A DNA stretch of 58,436 bases from Candidatus Eisenbacteria bacterium (GTDB lineage Bacteria; Eisenbacteria; RBG-16-71-46; CAIMUX01; JAHJDP01). The notes under the pieces are model-generated. The model searched no databases, was not told the origin of the DNA, and was given only the letters and a program-made list of their open reading frames with translations. A program made the position numbers and the translations under genes. Each line of letters opens with the position of its first letter. The stretch's first letter is position 1. The stretch lies in assembly GCA_018831195.1 (NCBI GenBank), contig JAHJDP010000074.1, positions 1 to 58,436 on the forward strand, written 5' to 3'. This document shows, one piece after another, positions 8,023-17,428 of this stretch.

Positions 8023-9990
8023 ATGTTGATTCGCTTAATACTGTTTGGACTGTTCCTATTCCTTATCCCAGCTATCTGCCCAGCTACTACTTGGAATGTT
8101 TACGAAGATAGTTCGGGTGACGCGCCCACTATCCAGGCCGCTATAAATGCGGCTGAGGAATATGAGACCATATTAGTTAGCCCAGGAATCTATAATGAAT
8201 CAATTGACTTCCACGGCAAGGTGTTACGCATTCTTAGCACAGATGGACCAAGCGTCACAACAATCACGGCGCTGGGCTTAAATAGCAGAGTTGTCACGAT
8301 GCAGGAATCATGCGGATCTTTCACCGAACTGGGTGGATTCACAATCACACAAGGTAACGACCGCGTGGGTGCAGGCATACGATGCGATGCACCTGCCCTT
8401 ATACAAGGCTGCATTATTGAGTGGAACACTGCTACGAGAGATTCGGGTTCTATATACCCAAAGGGTGGGGGTGTTTTTGCGGGTGGAGGCTGCCGTATCA
8501 TTGGGAATGTGATTAGACATAACCGTTCACTCTTTTGGGATCCTGGCCCCGGGCCGGATCCATGTGATATGCCGTACGGTACTGGAGGAGGCGTTGATTG
8601 TCGTGGCTGCATATTGGAGCGCAATGAGGTCACCGAGAATATTTCGAAGATGGGCGGTGGTGTATTGGCGTTGGGGGCCAGTCTAAGGGGCAATCTATTC
8701 CGTGGAAACGTAGGTGTCTCAGGCTCAATAATTGACCCACGATGTCTATATGCTGGCCGGAGTGGTGGCGTATATGCTGAAGATTCGGAGCTTGAGAGAA
8801 ATGCATTTCTTGGGAATACCGCCTATGTAGCCAGTGAGCTGGTTGCAACTACAAGCTGTGAAATTAGAAAAAACATCTTTCATATTGAGTCCTGTAGCTA
8901 CAGAACTTTTTGTCCCGGAGTCAAAATCCATGGCTCGAATATTGTGGTTGAACGCAATACATTTGTCGGACCTGGCGCCCCAGTCGACTTCCCCATTTGG
9001 GGTGTGAATGGAGAAAAATCTTGGGTTGGGAATATCTTCTTTAGAGCACATGTTGGTTATGAACCGCCAGGGGGGTTTTTAAATGCTAATAGTGAAGAGA
9101 GCGAAATGATGACGCCCGGGCATGTTCTCTTTTCAAATGCTATTCCTCCACAGTCAATGATTCCTGAAGATGACTTTTATCTCACATCAGGCCAGTTCGA
9201 TCAAGGGAGCTTTGAGGGAAATATCATCCATGATTCCTTGGTCGCCGAGAATGTTAATATCTATTTCCCTGATTGGCAGACCAATAATCTCATTGGCGAT
9301 CCCCTTTTCTGTGATCAAGAGGAGAGCGATTTTCGCCTACTTCCCGACAGTCCGGCCCTGCCGGGCAACAATCCTTTCGGCTGGCCAGACACGATCGGGG
9401 CGTTCGGAATTGGTTGTGATGCAGTTCCTGTATTGCTATGGGGATTTACAGCTCGTTGGGAAAATAATCAAGCGGTGCTCACATGGTTTCTGGCGAGTGA
9501 TCTCGGAGGCGGAGGGCTGCATATTTATCGGAAGGCCATACCCGAAGGAGAATTCAAAAGACTGACTTCAAGACTGTTGCCGGTGTGCTCATCCTGTTGC
9601 TTCACAGATTCAGATCCTCCTGCCGAAAGCTCTATTCGCTATGTCGTCCGGTTCGTCGGCCATTCGGGTTCCGAAATGTTTCTGGGCGAGACTGATCTTC
9701 CACCACGAAAAGCAGAGATATCGCTCGAAGAGCCATTTCCTAATCCCGCAACCGGACTTGTTGCTTTTAAGTGTCGGGCGCCAATTGGAAGTTGGGCAAC
9801 AATTACGGTTTATGATGCCGCCGGACGTCTTGTGCGAACCCTCTGGGATGGTCCTGTTGCGGAGTATTCCAAAATTGTCACATGGACTGGACGAACGGAA
9901 GAAGGGATTCCGGTAGTATCGGGTATGTATTTCGTCAGGTTTCAAAGTGGTGGTCAGGCGTTTACGCAAAAGGTGCTCATGATCCAATAG
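8023..9990 (+). CDS. Secreted right-handed beta-helix protein with FlgD/T9SS-like C-terminal domain
   Basis: A 655-residue exported protein. It has a signal peptide (MLIRLILFGLFLFLIPAICPA) and a first coil TTWNVYEDSSGDAPTIQAAINAA with TILVSPGIYNESI, which is the DUF1565-like start. Beta-helix rungs follow to about residue 440: LGGFTITQGNDRVGAGI, IQGCIIEWNT, CRIIGNVIRHN, LEGNxFxGN-type repeats. A DPLFCDQEESDFRLLPDSPAL segment closes the helix, as in the 2797 gene. An Ig/fibronectin-like part follows, then a FlgD-Ig domain (ITVYDAAGRLVRTLWDG, SGMYFVRFQSGG, ending KVLMIQ). A GGGGGG ribosome site precedes the ATG. It is flanked by the two 34-bp repeats. The carbohydrate or surface ligand is unknown. 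Confidence 0.88.
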   Translation: MLIRLILFGLFLFLIPAICPATTWNVYEDSSGDAPTIQAAINAAEEYETILVSPGIYNESIDFHGKVLRILSTDGPSVTTITALGLNSRVVTMQESCGSFTELGGFTITQGNDRVGAGIRCDAPALIQGCIIEWNTATRDSGSIYPKGGGVFAGGGCRIIGNVIRHNRSLFWDPGPGPDPCDMPYGTGGGVDCRGCILERNEVTENISKMGGGVLALGASLRGNLFRGNVGVSGSIIDPRCLYAGRSGGVYAEDSELERNAFLGNTAYVASELVATTSCEIRKNIFHIESCSYRTFCPGVKIHGSNIVVERNTFVGPGAPVDFPIWGVNGEKSWVGNIFFRAHVGYEPPGGFLNANSEESEMMTPGHVLFSNAIPPQSMIPEDDFYLTSGQFDQGSFEGNIIHDSLVAENVNIYFPDWQTNNLIGDPLFCDQEESDFRLLPDSPALPGNNPFGWPDTIGAFGIGCDAVPVLLWGFTARWENNQAVLTWFLASDLGGGGLHIYRKAIPEGEFKRLTSRLLPVCSSCCFTDSDPPAESSIRYVVRFVGHSGSEMFLGETDLPPRKAEISLEEPFPNPATGLVAFKCRAPIGSWATITVYDAAGRLVRTLWDGPVAEYSKIVTWTGRTEEGIPVVSGMYFVRFQSGGQAFTQKVLMIQ

Positions 9991-10104
9991 TCTTTTTCGA
10001 TCCAGCCCGCCAGGGCATGGCCAAAATTGGTTCAAATTTTAGCTATACCCTGGTGTGGTTATAAGGCGGATTTTAACGCCCACTGTGCGTTTGCATGCGT
10101 TTAA

Positions 10105-10120
10105 ATTACTGGCCAGTAAT
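10105..10120. repeat. Perfect 16-bp palindrome ATTACTGGCCAGTAAT
   Basis: The sequence is an exact inverted repeat with no loop, located 115 bases after the beta-helix gene stop. A close variant occurs at about 2575-2593 next to the plus-strand transposase. It is not followed by a T-run, so it is not a typical terminator. It could be an operator or a mobile-element-associated site. Confidence 0.4.
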
Positions 10121-10163
10121 CCCCCACATCCACCCACATCCGAACGCAATACGCCGCCCAATT

Positions 10164-10197
10164 TTTACCCCCGGCACCGACGCGCACGGGTGTCCGT
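10164..10197 (+). repeat. 34-bp direct-repeat copy 2 (GGCACCGACGCGCACGG core)
   Basis: This is the second copy of the sequence at 7590-7623, with 27 of 34 identical bases in the same orientation. It lies in the gap between the beta-helix gene and the convergent nucleotidyltransferase gene. The relationship to any integration event is inferred, not shown. Confidence 0.5.
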
Positions 10198-10241
10198 GTG
10201 AGCCGTAGGGATTTTGTAAAGAGAAGGAGAATAGCGCCAAC

Positions 10242-11378
10242 TCAGGCTGAGGCGCACCTCGTGACAAACCGCGCCAGATCACTCCAGCTCTGGGCGCGGG
10301 AGATATCCGTCTTGGCAATGCCGGATAGGCTCAGTACGCCGGCCGAAGGTGATGAAGAGGAGTCCTTGTACAAAACAGGCGCGATTTGCTCAAGAATCAC
10401 GCGGCCCAGGGCGGGGAAATGCCGGGCTCTGGAGGCAAGATATCCGGTGGGGTAGATTTCCGGCTTCAATCTATAGATGGCGGCGTCGCGGGCGAACGCA
10501 CCGGCCGAGCCGCCGCGCATTTCATGAAACCAGAAACCGGATATGGAGCGGGGAACAAGTTGACCTTCCTCAATCGACTGATAGAGACGGGTCAACCCAA
10601 GAGTGGCGGAAAGAATCCGCTTGGTGTCGAGCCAGGTGATCTGTTCATCGCTTGCGGCTCGTCCAGCCCGTTTGAAGGCTCGGCGATAACGCCGCCCTCC
10701 CGGTTTAACAAACAAACGCTCCACCACCCGCCGCCCTTCGCGAAGAATCGCCTCGCTGAATACCGGCGCTCGCAAAAACTCTCCGGGCGGATGACCCAAA
10801 AGACAACATCCGACACGTGTTAAACTGGTTAAATCCATTTCGGAGAGGGGTGAGTTCCACAGAGCGCGGCAGAGCACCCGTCCGTCGGCCCAATGTGTGC
10901 GAATTTGGAAGCCGGTGGGGGATATTTCACGGACAATGGCATTGTCATTATTGATGCCGATTTCGCGATCGCCCTTTTCGTCAATGACTCCGGGAACAGG
11001 TGTGAAATTGATGACAAGCCGGCGGGCCAACCCCGGATAGGCCCGCACCAGGTGGCTCCACAACCGCAGAGACATGGCGGTGTTTTCAGATGTCATCGGC
11101 TCGCTTGAGAAGGCCGTAAGATTGATATCGCTGAATCCACGGGAAAACTCGCCGAGCGCGATGCCGCCGTAGAGCACGAAAGAATATAGATGCGGGACGA
11201 TATGGCGCGCCTCATGGACGAGGATTTCAAGCAGTGACGCCAGATCTCTATCAAGCGTGTTCAATCCCTGCCAGATTCCGCGGGGGGCGACAACAAGGGG
11301 CGTCCATGTCAAAGGCAAGTCTTTCAAAACAAATCTCGCGCGTTTAATGCCGTTGAACAAACATCGGCTCAATCTCAA
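10242..11378 (-). CDS. Nucleotidyltransferase-fold protein
   Basis: A 378-residue cytoplasmic protein with the minimal nucleotidyltransferase signature LYGGIALGEFSRGFSDINLTAF at residues ~68-90. This matches the G-(S/A)-x(n)-G-x-S-D-x-(D/N)-L pattern that binds NTP and metal in antibiotic-modifying and Pol-beta-like enzymes. The second acidic metal ligand is Asn in SDINL instead of Asp, which may weaken activity. The C-terminal 200 residues are rich in Arg and have no motif I recognise. Its start overlaps the 3' end of the cation transporter gene by 35 bases on the same strand, implying co-transcription. The substrate is not predictable from the sequence. Confidence 0.65.
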   Translation of the reverse strand: MRLSRCLFNGIKRARFVLKDLPLTWTPLVVAPRGIWQGLNTLDRDLASLLEILVHEARHIVPHLYSFVLYGGIALGEFSRGFSDINLTAFSSEPMTSENTAMSLRLWSHLVRAYPGLARRLVINFTPVPGVIDEKGDREIGINNDNAIVREISPTGFQIRTHWADGRVLCRALWNSPLSEMDLTSLTRVGCCLLGHPPGEFLRAPVFSEAILREGRRVVERLFVKPGGRRYRRAFKRAGRAASDEQITWLDTKRILSATLGLTRLYQSIEEGQLVPRSISGFWFHEMRGGSAGAFARDAAIYRLKPEIYPTGYLASRARHFPALGRVILEQIAPVLYKDSSSSPSAGVLSLSGIAKTDISRAQSWSDLARFVTRCASA

Positions 11379-12522
11379 TTATAACACCAATCCCCGGAAA
11401 ACGCTTCTCAAGAAGTGACGTTATCTTCGCTTTTAATGAATGTTCCTCTTTCTTTCCCAAATGGGACGGGACGGCTATATCAAATAGAACGTTAAAATGC
11501 TCTGCCGACCCGATAATCCGGAGATCGTGAAATGACTCGCATCGGGAATCCTCGGCGACGGCCGTATCGAGAAGACGCCGTATCGCTTCGTAATGGGGGT
11601 GATCCCGATTGACCGGATCGATATGCGCGACGACCAGACGCGGCTTTCCCTGGGAGATTCGATTCTCCACGATCTCGGATATCGTATGGAGATCCATCGG
11701 ATCCTCATTGCTGTCCACCTCGATATGCAGCGAGATGACTTCGGATTCGCCGTACCGATGCACGATGATGTCATGAACCCCCTCGACCCCGTCAACAGCA
11801 AGGGCTGTGCGGCGAATGTCTTCCACCTCCTCATCGGTTGGAGCCTCGCCAAGGAGATGGCTCACCGAGCGGCGGCCGATGGTGAATCCGGTCCAAACGA
11901 TAATGATCGAGACGCCGATCCCGGCCACGCCGTCGACCCAGAGGACCCCGAATCGGGCCAAGATGAAGCTGACAATGACCAGTCCGGTGGCGATGGAGTC
12001 TGTCCGGTGGTGCCAAAAGTCGGCCTCAAGGGCATCCGATCCGATCTGCCGGCCCAGTTTCCGGGAGAATCGGGCCAGCCATTCCTTAATCACAAGGGTG
12101 ACAAAGAGTATGCCCAGCATGAACCAGGAGATATTCAAAATCCGCGGGTGGATGAGCCGCTCGATGGAGGAACGAAGGAACTCGACGCCGGCTACGATGA
12201 GAAGTACCGCAACAACAAGTGTAGCAATTGTTTCCGCTCGTCCATGCCCGAACGGATGTTCCTCGTCAAACGGCTTTCGGGCGATACGAAATCCGACAAT
12301 AACAACGATAGATGTGGCCATATCGGCAAGGGTATGAATGGCGTCGGCGATGAGGGCGATCGAGCCGCTCATGACCCCCATGGCCCCCTTGATCAGGAAG
12401 AGGATGATATTGACGATCACTCCCACCCAGCCCTCCAGAATGCCGACACGGGTTCGGAATTCAGGATTTTTTACGGGATCCTCTGGTCCAGCGAACCGGT
12501 TGACCAGCCGCTTTGTCAGCAT
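11344..12522 (-). CDS. Cation diffusion facilitator family transporter
   Basis: A CDF (Zn/Fe/Mn efflux) transporter of about 392 residues. The membrane part has the family motif SGSIALIADAIHTLADMATS, HPFGHGRAE, and a second metal site in ADFWHHRTDS. A C-terminal cytoplasmic domain follows (VEGVHDIIVHRYGESEVISLHIEVD), the usual ferredoxin-like dimer domain. A further extension (about residues 310-392) resembles a second copy of that domain. The ATG at 12522 was chosen because GAGGAGG lies about 11 bases upstream; the frame is open much further but without family similarity. The inner-membrane exporter is likely proton-coupled. Divergent from leuS. Confidence 0.9.
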   Translation of the reverse strand: MLTKRLVNRFAGPEDPVKNPEFRTRVGILEGWVGVIVNIILFLIKGAMGVMSGSIALIADAIHTLADMATSIVVIVGFRIARKPFDEEHPFGHGRAETIATLVVAVLLIVAGVEFLRSSIERLIHPRILNISWFMLGILFVTLVIKEWLARFSRKLGRQIGSDALEADFWHHRTDSIATGLVIVSFILARFGVLWVDGVAGIGVSIIIVWTGFTIGRRSVSHLLGEAPTDEEVEDIRRTALAVDGVEGVHDIIVHRYGESEVISLHIEVDSNEDPMDLHTISEIVENRISQGKPRLVVAHIDPVNRDHPHYEAIRRLLDTAVAEDSRCESFHDLRIIGSAEHFNVLFDIAVPSHLGKKEEHSLKAKITSLLEKRFPGIGVIIEIEPMFVQRH

Positions 12523-12663
12523 TTCTGAAAGATCCTCCTCGCTTTCGAGAATTGTGATCAGGGGGGAACGGCTGTATCTTAAGGGATTATATAGGCCCCG
12601 GCAACGCGGTGGCGTTTCGGGGCCTGCCTTATCTGGAAAAGCAGAAGGATGGAATCGAGAACC

Positions 12664-15120
12664 ATGACCGCAAAGTCTGAAAATAAATACGATCCGGCCG
12701 CGATAGAAAAGAAATGGCATAAGATTTGGGATGAACAGCGCCTCTTTGCGCCGGATCATAAAACGGCCAAGAAGCCCTTTTACAATCTCGTGATGTTCCC
12801 TTATCCCTCGGGTGAGGGGCTGCATGTCGGGAACTGCTTCGCCTTTATCGGGGGCGATATCTACGGCCGCTATCAGCTGATGAACGGCTATGATGTTTTT
12901 GAGCCGATGGGATTTGATGCTTTTGGGATTCATTCAGAGAATTTCGCGATTAAAAAGAAAACCCACCCGATGAAGCTCATCCCCTCCAATATTAAAAATT
13001 TCCGGCGGCAGCTCAAACAGCTGGGGTTTATGTTCGATTGGGATCATGAAGTTCAAACAATCGACCCCGATTACTATCGTTGGACGCAGTGGGTTTTTCT
13101 TCAGTTACACAAAGCCGGATTGGCCTATCGCGACAAGGCGCCGGTCAACTGGTGTCCCGAATGTCAAACGGTGCTCTCCAACGAGCAGGTGATCAGCGGG
13201 ATGTGCGAACGGCATCCCGAGACGGCGGTGGAGCGGCGCGACACGGAGCAATGGTTTTTCCGGATTACAGACTATGCGCAAAGGCTTTTGGACAATCTGG
13301 AGTGGATTGATTGGTCGGATATCACAAAAACGGCGCAGCGAAATTGGATCGGTCGGTCAGAAGGCGCTGATATCGAATTCCAGCTTGAGGGATGCGATAA
13401 GCGCATCTGTGTTTTTACAACGCGCCCCGATACGCTCTTCGGCGCCACCTACATGGTGCTCGCGCCGGAGCATCCGATAGTCGACGAGCTGACAGCACCG
13501 GCGCAGCGCGAGGCGGTGAAACGGTACCGTGAGGAGGCCTCGCGCAAGAAAGAGATCGATCGCCTGGCCGCCGGACAGGAGAAGACCGGTGTGTCGCTGG
13601 GGGCGCACGCGATCAATCCCATTACAAATAAGCCGATCCCCATCTGGATTTCTGATTATGTTCTGATGGATTACGGAACAGGCGCGATTATGGCCGTTCC
13701 CGCGCATGATCAGCGGGATTTTGAATTCGCCACGGTCTTTAAGCTTCCTATTGTTCAAGTTATTGACGGACCGGATGTCAAACAGCCGCTGGAGGAAGCC
13801 TATACGGGCGACGGGAAAATGATCAATTCCGCTCCGTACGATGGCATGGATTGCCGCGAGGTGATGAAGAAAATCACCGCCGATCTGGAGGCCAAAGGAC
13901 TGGCGCGGAGCCAGGTGCAATATCGTTTGAGAGATTGGTGTATCAGCCGGCAGCGGTACTGGGGCCCGCCGATTCCGATGATTCACTGCGAGAAGTGCGG
14001 GATTGTTCCGGTGCCGCAGGAGGATCTGCCGGTGCGTCTGCCCGAGGCGGATAACTTCATGCCCGACGCATCGGGGCGGCCGCCGCTGGCCCGTTTTGAG
14101 GAATTTTACAAGACCACCTGTCCCAAGTGCGGCAAAGAGGCGCGCCGCGACACCGACGTCAATGACACCTTCCTCGATTCGGCCTGGTACTTCCTACGCT
14201 ATCCCAATACCGGTAATGATAAGGTTGCCTGGGATCCGGAGATCACTAGGAAGTGGCTGCCGGTCGACATGTATATCGGCGGGAATGAACATGCGGTGCT
14301 GCACCTGATGTACACGCGGTTCATCTATATGGCCTTCAAGGATATGGGACTGGTTGAAGGCCAGGAACCGTTCAAGAAATTCCGGGCACATGGCCTGCTG
14401 ATCAAAGAAGGGAATAAGATGTCGAAGAGCCGGGGGAATATCGTAACCCCGGATGATTATGTCGAACGGTACGGCGCCGACACGCTGCGGATGTACCTCA
14501 TGTTTCTGGGGCCGTTCCAGGAGGGGGGCGATTTCCGGGATACCGGGATCAATGGTGTCCGGCGGTTCCTCGAACGAAGCTACAGGTTCTTTGCTGAACA
14601 TTGTGAAAGAAGCAAAGACAATGGTGTGCGGATGAAGAATGAGGGAGAGTTGGCGAAGCCGCTCCTCACAAAGATCCATCAGACGATACGCAAGGTGACG
14701 CAGGACATCGAAAATCTATCTTATAATACGGCGATTGCAGCGATGATGGAGTTGTTCAATGAGCTGAAAGCCGCAGAAAAGATCAACCGCTGGACGCTGG
14801 AATCGTTCGCCCTGATGCTGACGCCTTTCACGCCGCATCTGGCTGAAGAGTTGTGGGAGTTGCTCGGTCACTCCGAAACGATTCATCGAGCGACATGGCC
14901 AGAATACGATCAGGCGCTGGCCACGACCGATACGGTCGATATCGCCATTCAAATCAACGGCAAACTGCGCGGCACTATTCAGGTGGCGAGGGATACCAAC
15001 AGGGAGGTTGTTGAGTCCGCGTGTATGGAACACGAAAAGGTCAAGCAGCACATCGAAGGGAAGACCATACGCAAGGTTATTTATATACCCAACAAAATCG
15101 TGAACATCGTCGCCACATGA
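12664..15120 (+). CDS. leuS: Leucyl-tRNA synthetase
   Basis: A class I aminoacyl-tRNA synthetase charging tRNA-Leu, about 818 residues. The N-terminus has the leucine-pocket motif MFPYPSG. The HIGH motif reads HVGN (residues ~54-57), with Asn in the last position where most LeuRS have His. Next to it is the clade-specific segment EPMGFDAFGIHSENFAIK. The CP1 editing domain contains TTRPDTLFGATYMVLAPEHP and the VPAHDQRDFEFA segment. A zinc-like CxxC pair (CEKCGIVP) follows, then KMSKS (NKMSKSRGN) and the anticodon-binding domain, ending in the small C-terminal IQINGKLRG domain. An in-frame ATG at 12649 exists, but its AGAAGG sits directly against it, so 12664 is preferred. The stop overlaps the next gene (ATGA). 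Confidence 0.97.
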   Translation: MTAKSENKYDPAAIEKKWHKIWDEQRLFAPDHKTAKKPFYNLVMFPYPSGEGLHVGNCFAFIGGDIYGRYQLMNGYDVFEPMGFDAFGIHSENFAIKKKTHPMKLIPSNIKNFRRQLKQLGFMFDWDHEVQTIDPDYYRWTQWVFLQLHKAGLAYRDKAPVNWCPECQTVLSNEQVISGMCERHPETAVERRDTEQWFFRITDYAQRLLDNLEWIDWSDITKTAQRNWIGRSEGADIEFQLEGCDKRICVFTTRPDTLFGATYMVLAPEHPIVDELTAPAQREAVKRYREEASRKKEIDRLAAGQEKTGVSLGAHAINPITNKPIPIWISDYVLMDYGTGAIMAVPAHDQRDFEFATVFKLPIVQVIDGPDVKQPLEEAYTGDGKMINSAPYDGMDCREVMKKITADLEAKGLARSQVQYRLRDWCISRQRYWGPPIPMIHCEKCGIVPVPQEDLPVRLPEADNFMPDASGRPPLARFEEFYKTTCPKCGKEARRDTDVNDTFLDSAWYFLRYPNTGNDKVAWDPEITRKWLPVDMYIGGNEHAVLHLMYTRFIYMAFKDMGLVEGQEPFKKFRAHGLLIKEGNKMSKSRGNIVTPDDYVERYGADTLRMYLMFLGPFQEGGDFRDTGINGVRRFLERSYRFFAEHCERSKDNGVRMKNEGELAKPLLTKIHQTIRKVTQDIENLSYNTAIAAMMELFNELKAAEKINRWTLESFALMLTPFTPHLAEELWELLGHSETIHRATWPEYDQALATTDTVDIAIQINGKLRGTIQVARDTNREVVESACMEHEKVKQHIEGKTIRKVIYIPNKIVNIVAT

Positions 15121-17414
15121 CGCCAAGGGATCGGTGGGGAATGAATCACCGCGGACGGAGCATCGAAAGGTACGGACCGGCCGGCTTGCCCGGACTCCTC
15201 CTGCTCGCGATATGTTGTGTCGGCATCGGGTTATCCAGCGGCGCTATATCAAACGACGCCGATTTTTATCCCGCGGTCTACTGGCCGTCGGGCGCCACCC
15301 CGGAAGAGGGTGATCCGATCATTCTGGCCGCGGGTGAGATCCGGGAGGACCTTTCTTTCGCCCTAACGCCGAGTGGCGGAGCGATTCAGGGTATGGTGCG
15401 CGATCGATTCGGAGCGCCCTTGAGCGGGGTCATGGTTGTCGCTGAATCCGGGCGCTTCAGATCCCACGACCTGACGGATGATCTCGGCGCCTTTCACATT
15501 GATGGGCTGCCCCCCGGTCAGCACACGGTCAGGGCCTGGACGTTTGAACCCGCTTCCAGTTTCGGGGAGATGATGCCCCTCTATGCGCCCCAGGCTCAAG
15601 ACGAGGCCAACGCGCAGATCTATACCGTCGAGGATGGGGGCGTATTAACAGGGGTTGAATTGACCCTGTCGCCCGGAGCGGTTATTATCGGAGCCGTCTT
15701 TGACGCGATCACGGACGGGCTGTTACCCAATTACCGGGTTGAGGCGCTGCACATTGAATCGGGAATGGTTTTCTGGACAAAGACCGACGCCATGAGTATT
15801 TACCGGCTGGAGGGTTTGCTGCCGGGAGCCTATAAAGTCGTTGTCCGAACGGGAAAGACGACGCATCTGGATGAATATTATGGCGGCGTCCACGATCCTG
15901 ATGATGCGACGCTGATTTCCCTAAGCGATCCAAATGCAGGTTTTCAAGCGGATTTCGAACTGGATCCGGAGGGCCGGCTGTTCGGCTCTGTCCGGGAAGG
16001 AGATGATCCACGGGTTGGCGACGGAATCCCGAATATTGAGGTTATTGCAACAGAGCAAACGCTTGAAGTTGAACGATCCGTCTTCACCGATGAAGACGGG
16101 TTTTTTATGTTTGATAAACTTCAGACCGGATCCTATTACATCTATGTTCCGGCGATATCGCGTTTTTTCCCCAATGCCGTTAACATCGAAGAAGCCAGAA
16201 CTGTCGAGATTACCGAGGGACTCGATAATTACGGCGCGGGGATGGCCGGAAACATCTTGCCGGATTGTCCAGGTATCCCAGAGCTTCTTGGCGGCATCTC
16301 AGGAACAATTGATCCGGAGGGTGACGATCCGCCGGGAGGCTGGCTTGTGCGCGCCGCATCTCAAGCATTCACCCGTGAGATCCTCGCCGAATCCGAGGGG
16401 ATTTATGTGATCGATTGTCTTCCCGACGGCGACTATATCGTCAGTCTCCGGGCCGATTCTTCGCATTCGAGGCAATACTTTGATGAAGTTCCCTTTGAAT
16501 ATGACGCGAGTCTTGTCTCGGTGACCTTGCCCGATACAACCCGGGAGATTGACTTATTCCCTCTCAAATCAGCGGCGATCGGCGGCACGGTCATAGCTAT
16601 GTCTTCATCTCTTCCTGTAAGCAACGCCCCGGTTCAGCTCCACTTGCAGGAGACGGGCGAGATCATCGACACACGTACCGATGCGTCCGGCCATTTCTCG
16701 ATCCGGCGGCTCTCTGACGGAACAGGCCTTCCTCCCGGCACCTACACTGTTTCGATCGATTCATTCACAACGGGACAGATTGCGCCGACACCGGTGCGGT
16801 CCCTCAGGGCGTGGGTCGAAACGGTCCATCGCGGCGGCCGTTGGATTGTACAAGTTTTCGCTGAGCTGCCGCTCGGGGCCGGACCCTATGATGTTCGGCT
16901 CTCGCGCCAACCGGAGAATGGCGATGAAAGCATCGTTGCCATGCAGGAGACGACCGGTGCGGGAGGTGAATCCATCCTTCTTGAAGATGACGAACCGATG
17001 CCGGGTGTGTCTATTTACCAAGTTTCAGCCGCCGCCGGCGAGTATCGTTTTGAGTCGGAGCCGATGGAGGTCCGGCTTTCACGGGAAGATCCTCCCGATA
17101 TTGTCTCATGGTTTTCCTGCCCGAATCCCAGCCGCAAAGAATGGCGGATGATTCTCAATGCCGGCCGGCCGATCAGCGTCGCGCTTCAGATTATTGATGC
17201 AAACGGCCGTCTTATCTGGCGGGACGATCGTGATTTGCGAGAGGGTGAGAATACCTTTATCTGGGATGGCTGCCGAAATGACGGTCAGACCTGTGCGCAG
17301 GGAATGTACTTCTTCGCATTGCGGGAATCAAGATTACTTGATTTGGTCGGCGGCGGGCAGGCAACAGAGGCCGGGACTGTGCTCGCATCCGGCCGTGTTG
17401 TTTGGATTCGGTGA
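15117..17414 (+). CDS. Exported CarboxypepD-reg/SpaA-like repeat protein with FlgD-like C-terminus
   Basis: A protein of about 765 residues. A basic N-terminus and hydrophobic signal segment (GLLLLAICCVGIGLSSGA) are followed by at least five ~70-90-residue beta-sandwich modules of CarboxypepD-reg/prealbumin type. Each starts with a G-x-V/I pattern and has a T-D-x-x-G-x-F/Y-x-I/L-D-x-L-P-x-G-x-Y core, e.g. DDLGAFHIDGLPPGQHTV, EDGFFMFDKLQTGSYYI and DASGHFSIRRL. The end is a FlgD-Ig domain (LQIIDANGRLIWR, CAQGMYFFAL). Its ATG overlaps the leuS stop as ATGA, so translation is probably coupled. An alternative start is ATG 15141. Likely surface-attached; binding partner unknown. Confidence 0.8.
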   Translation: MTPRDRWGMNHRGRSIERYGPAGLPGLLLLAICCVGIGLSSGAISNDADFYPAVYWPSGATPEEGDPIILAAGEIREDLSFALTPSGGAIQGMVRDRFGAPLSGVMVVAESGRFRSHDLTDDLGAFHIDGLPPGQHTVRAWTFEPASSFGEMMPLYAPQAQDEANAQIYTVEDGGVLTGVELTLSPGAVIIGAVFDAITDGLLPNYRVEALHIESGMVFWTKTDAMSIYRLEGLLPGAYKVVVRTGKTTHLDEYYGGVHDPDDATLISLSDPNAGFQADFELDPEGRLFGSVREGDDPRVGDGIPNIEVIATEQTLEVERSVFTDEDGFFMFDKLQTGSYYIYVPAISRFFPNAVNIEEARTVEITEGLDNYGAGMAGNILPDCPGIPELLGGISGTIDPEGDDPPGGWLVRAASQAFTREILAESEGIYVIDCLPDGDYIVSLRADSSHSRQYFDEVPFEYDASLVSVTLPDTTREIDLFPLKSAAIGGTVIAMSSSLPVSNAPVQLHLQETGEIIDTRTDASGHFSIRRLSDGTGLPPGTYTVSIDSFTTGQIAPTPVRSLRAWVETVHRGGRWIVQVFAELPLGAGPYDVRLSRQPENGDESIVAMQETTGAGGESILLEDDEPMPGVSIYQVSAAAGEYRFESEPMEVRLSREDPPDIVSWFSCPNPSRKEWRMILNAGRPISVALQIIDANGRLIWRDDRDLREGENTFIWDGCRNDGQTCAQGMYFFALRESRLLDLVGGGQATEAGTVLASGRVVWIR

Positions 17415-17428
17415 CAGGGAATATCAAT

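Noticed and set aside
11593-12528. Plus-strand 311-codon frame across the cation transporter
   Set aside because: It is antisense to a well-supported CDF protein with an excellent ribosome site.
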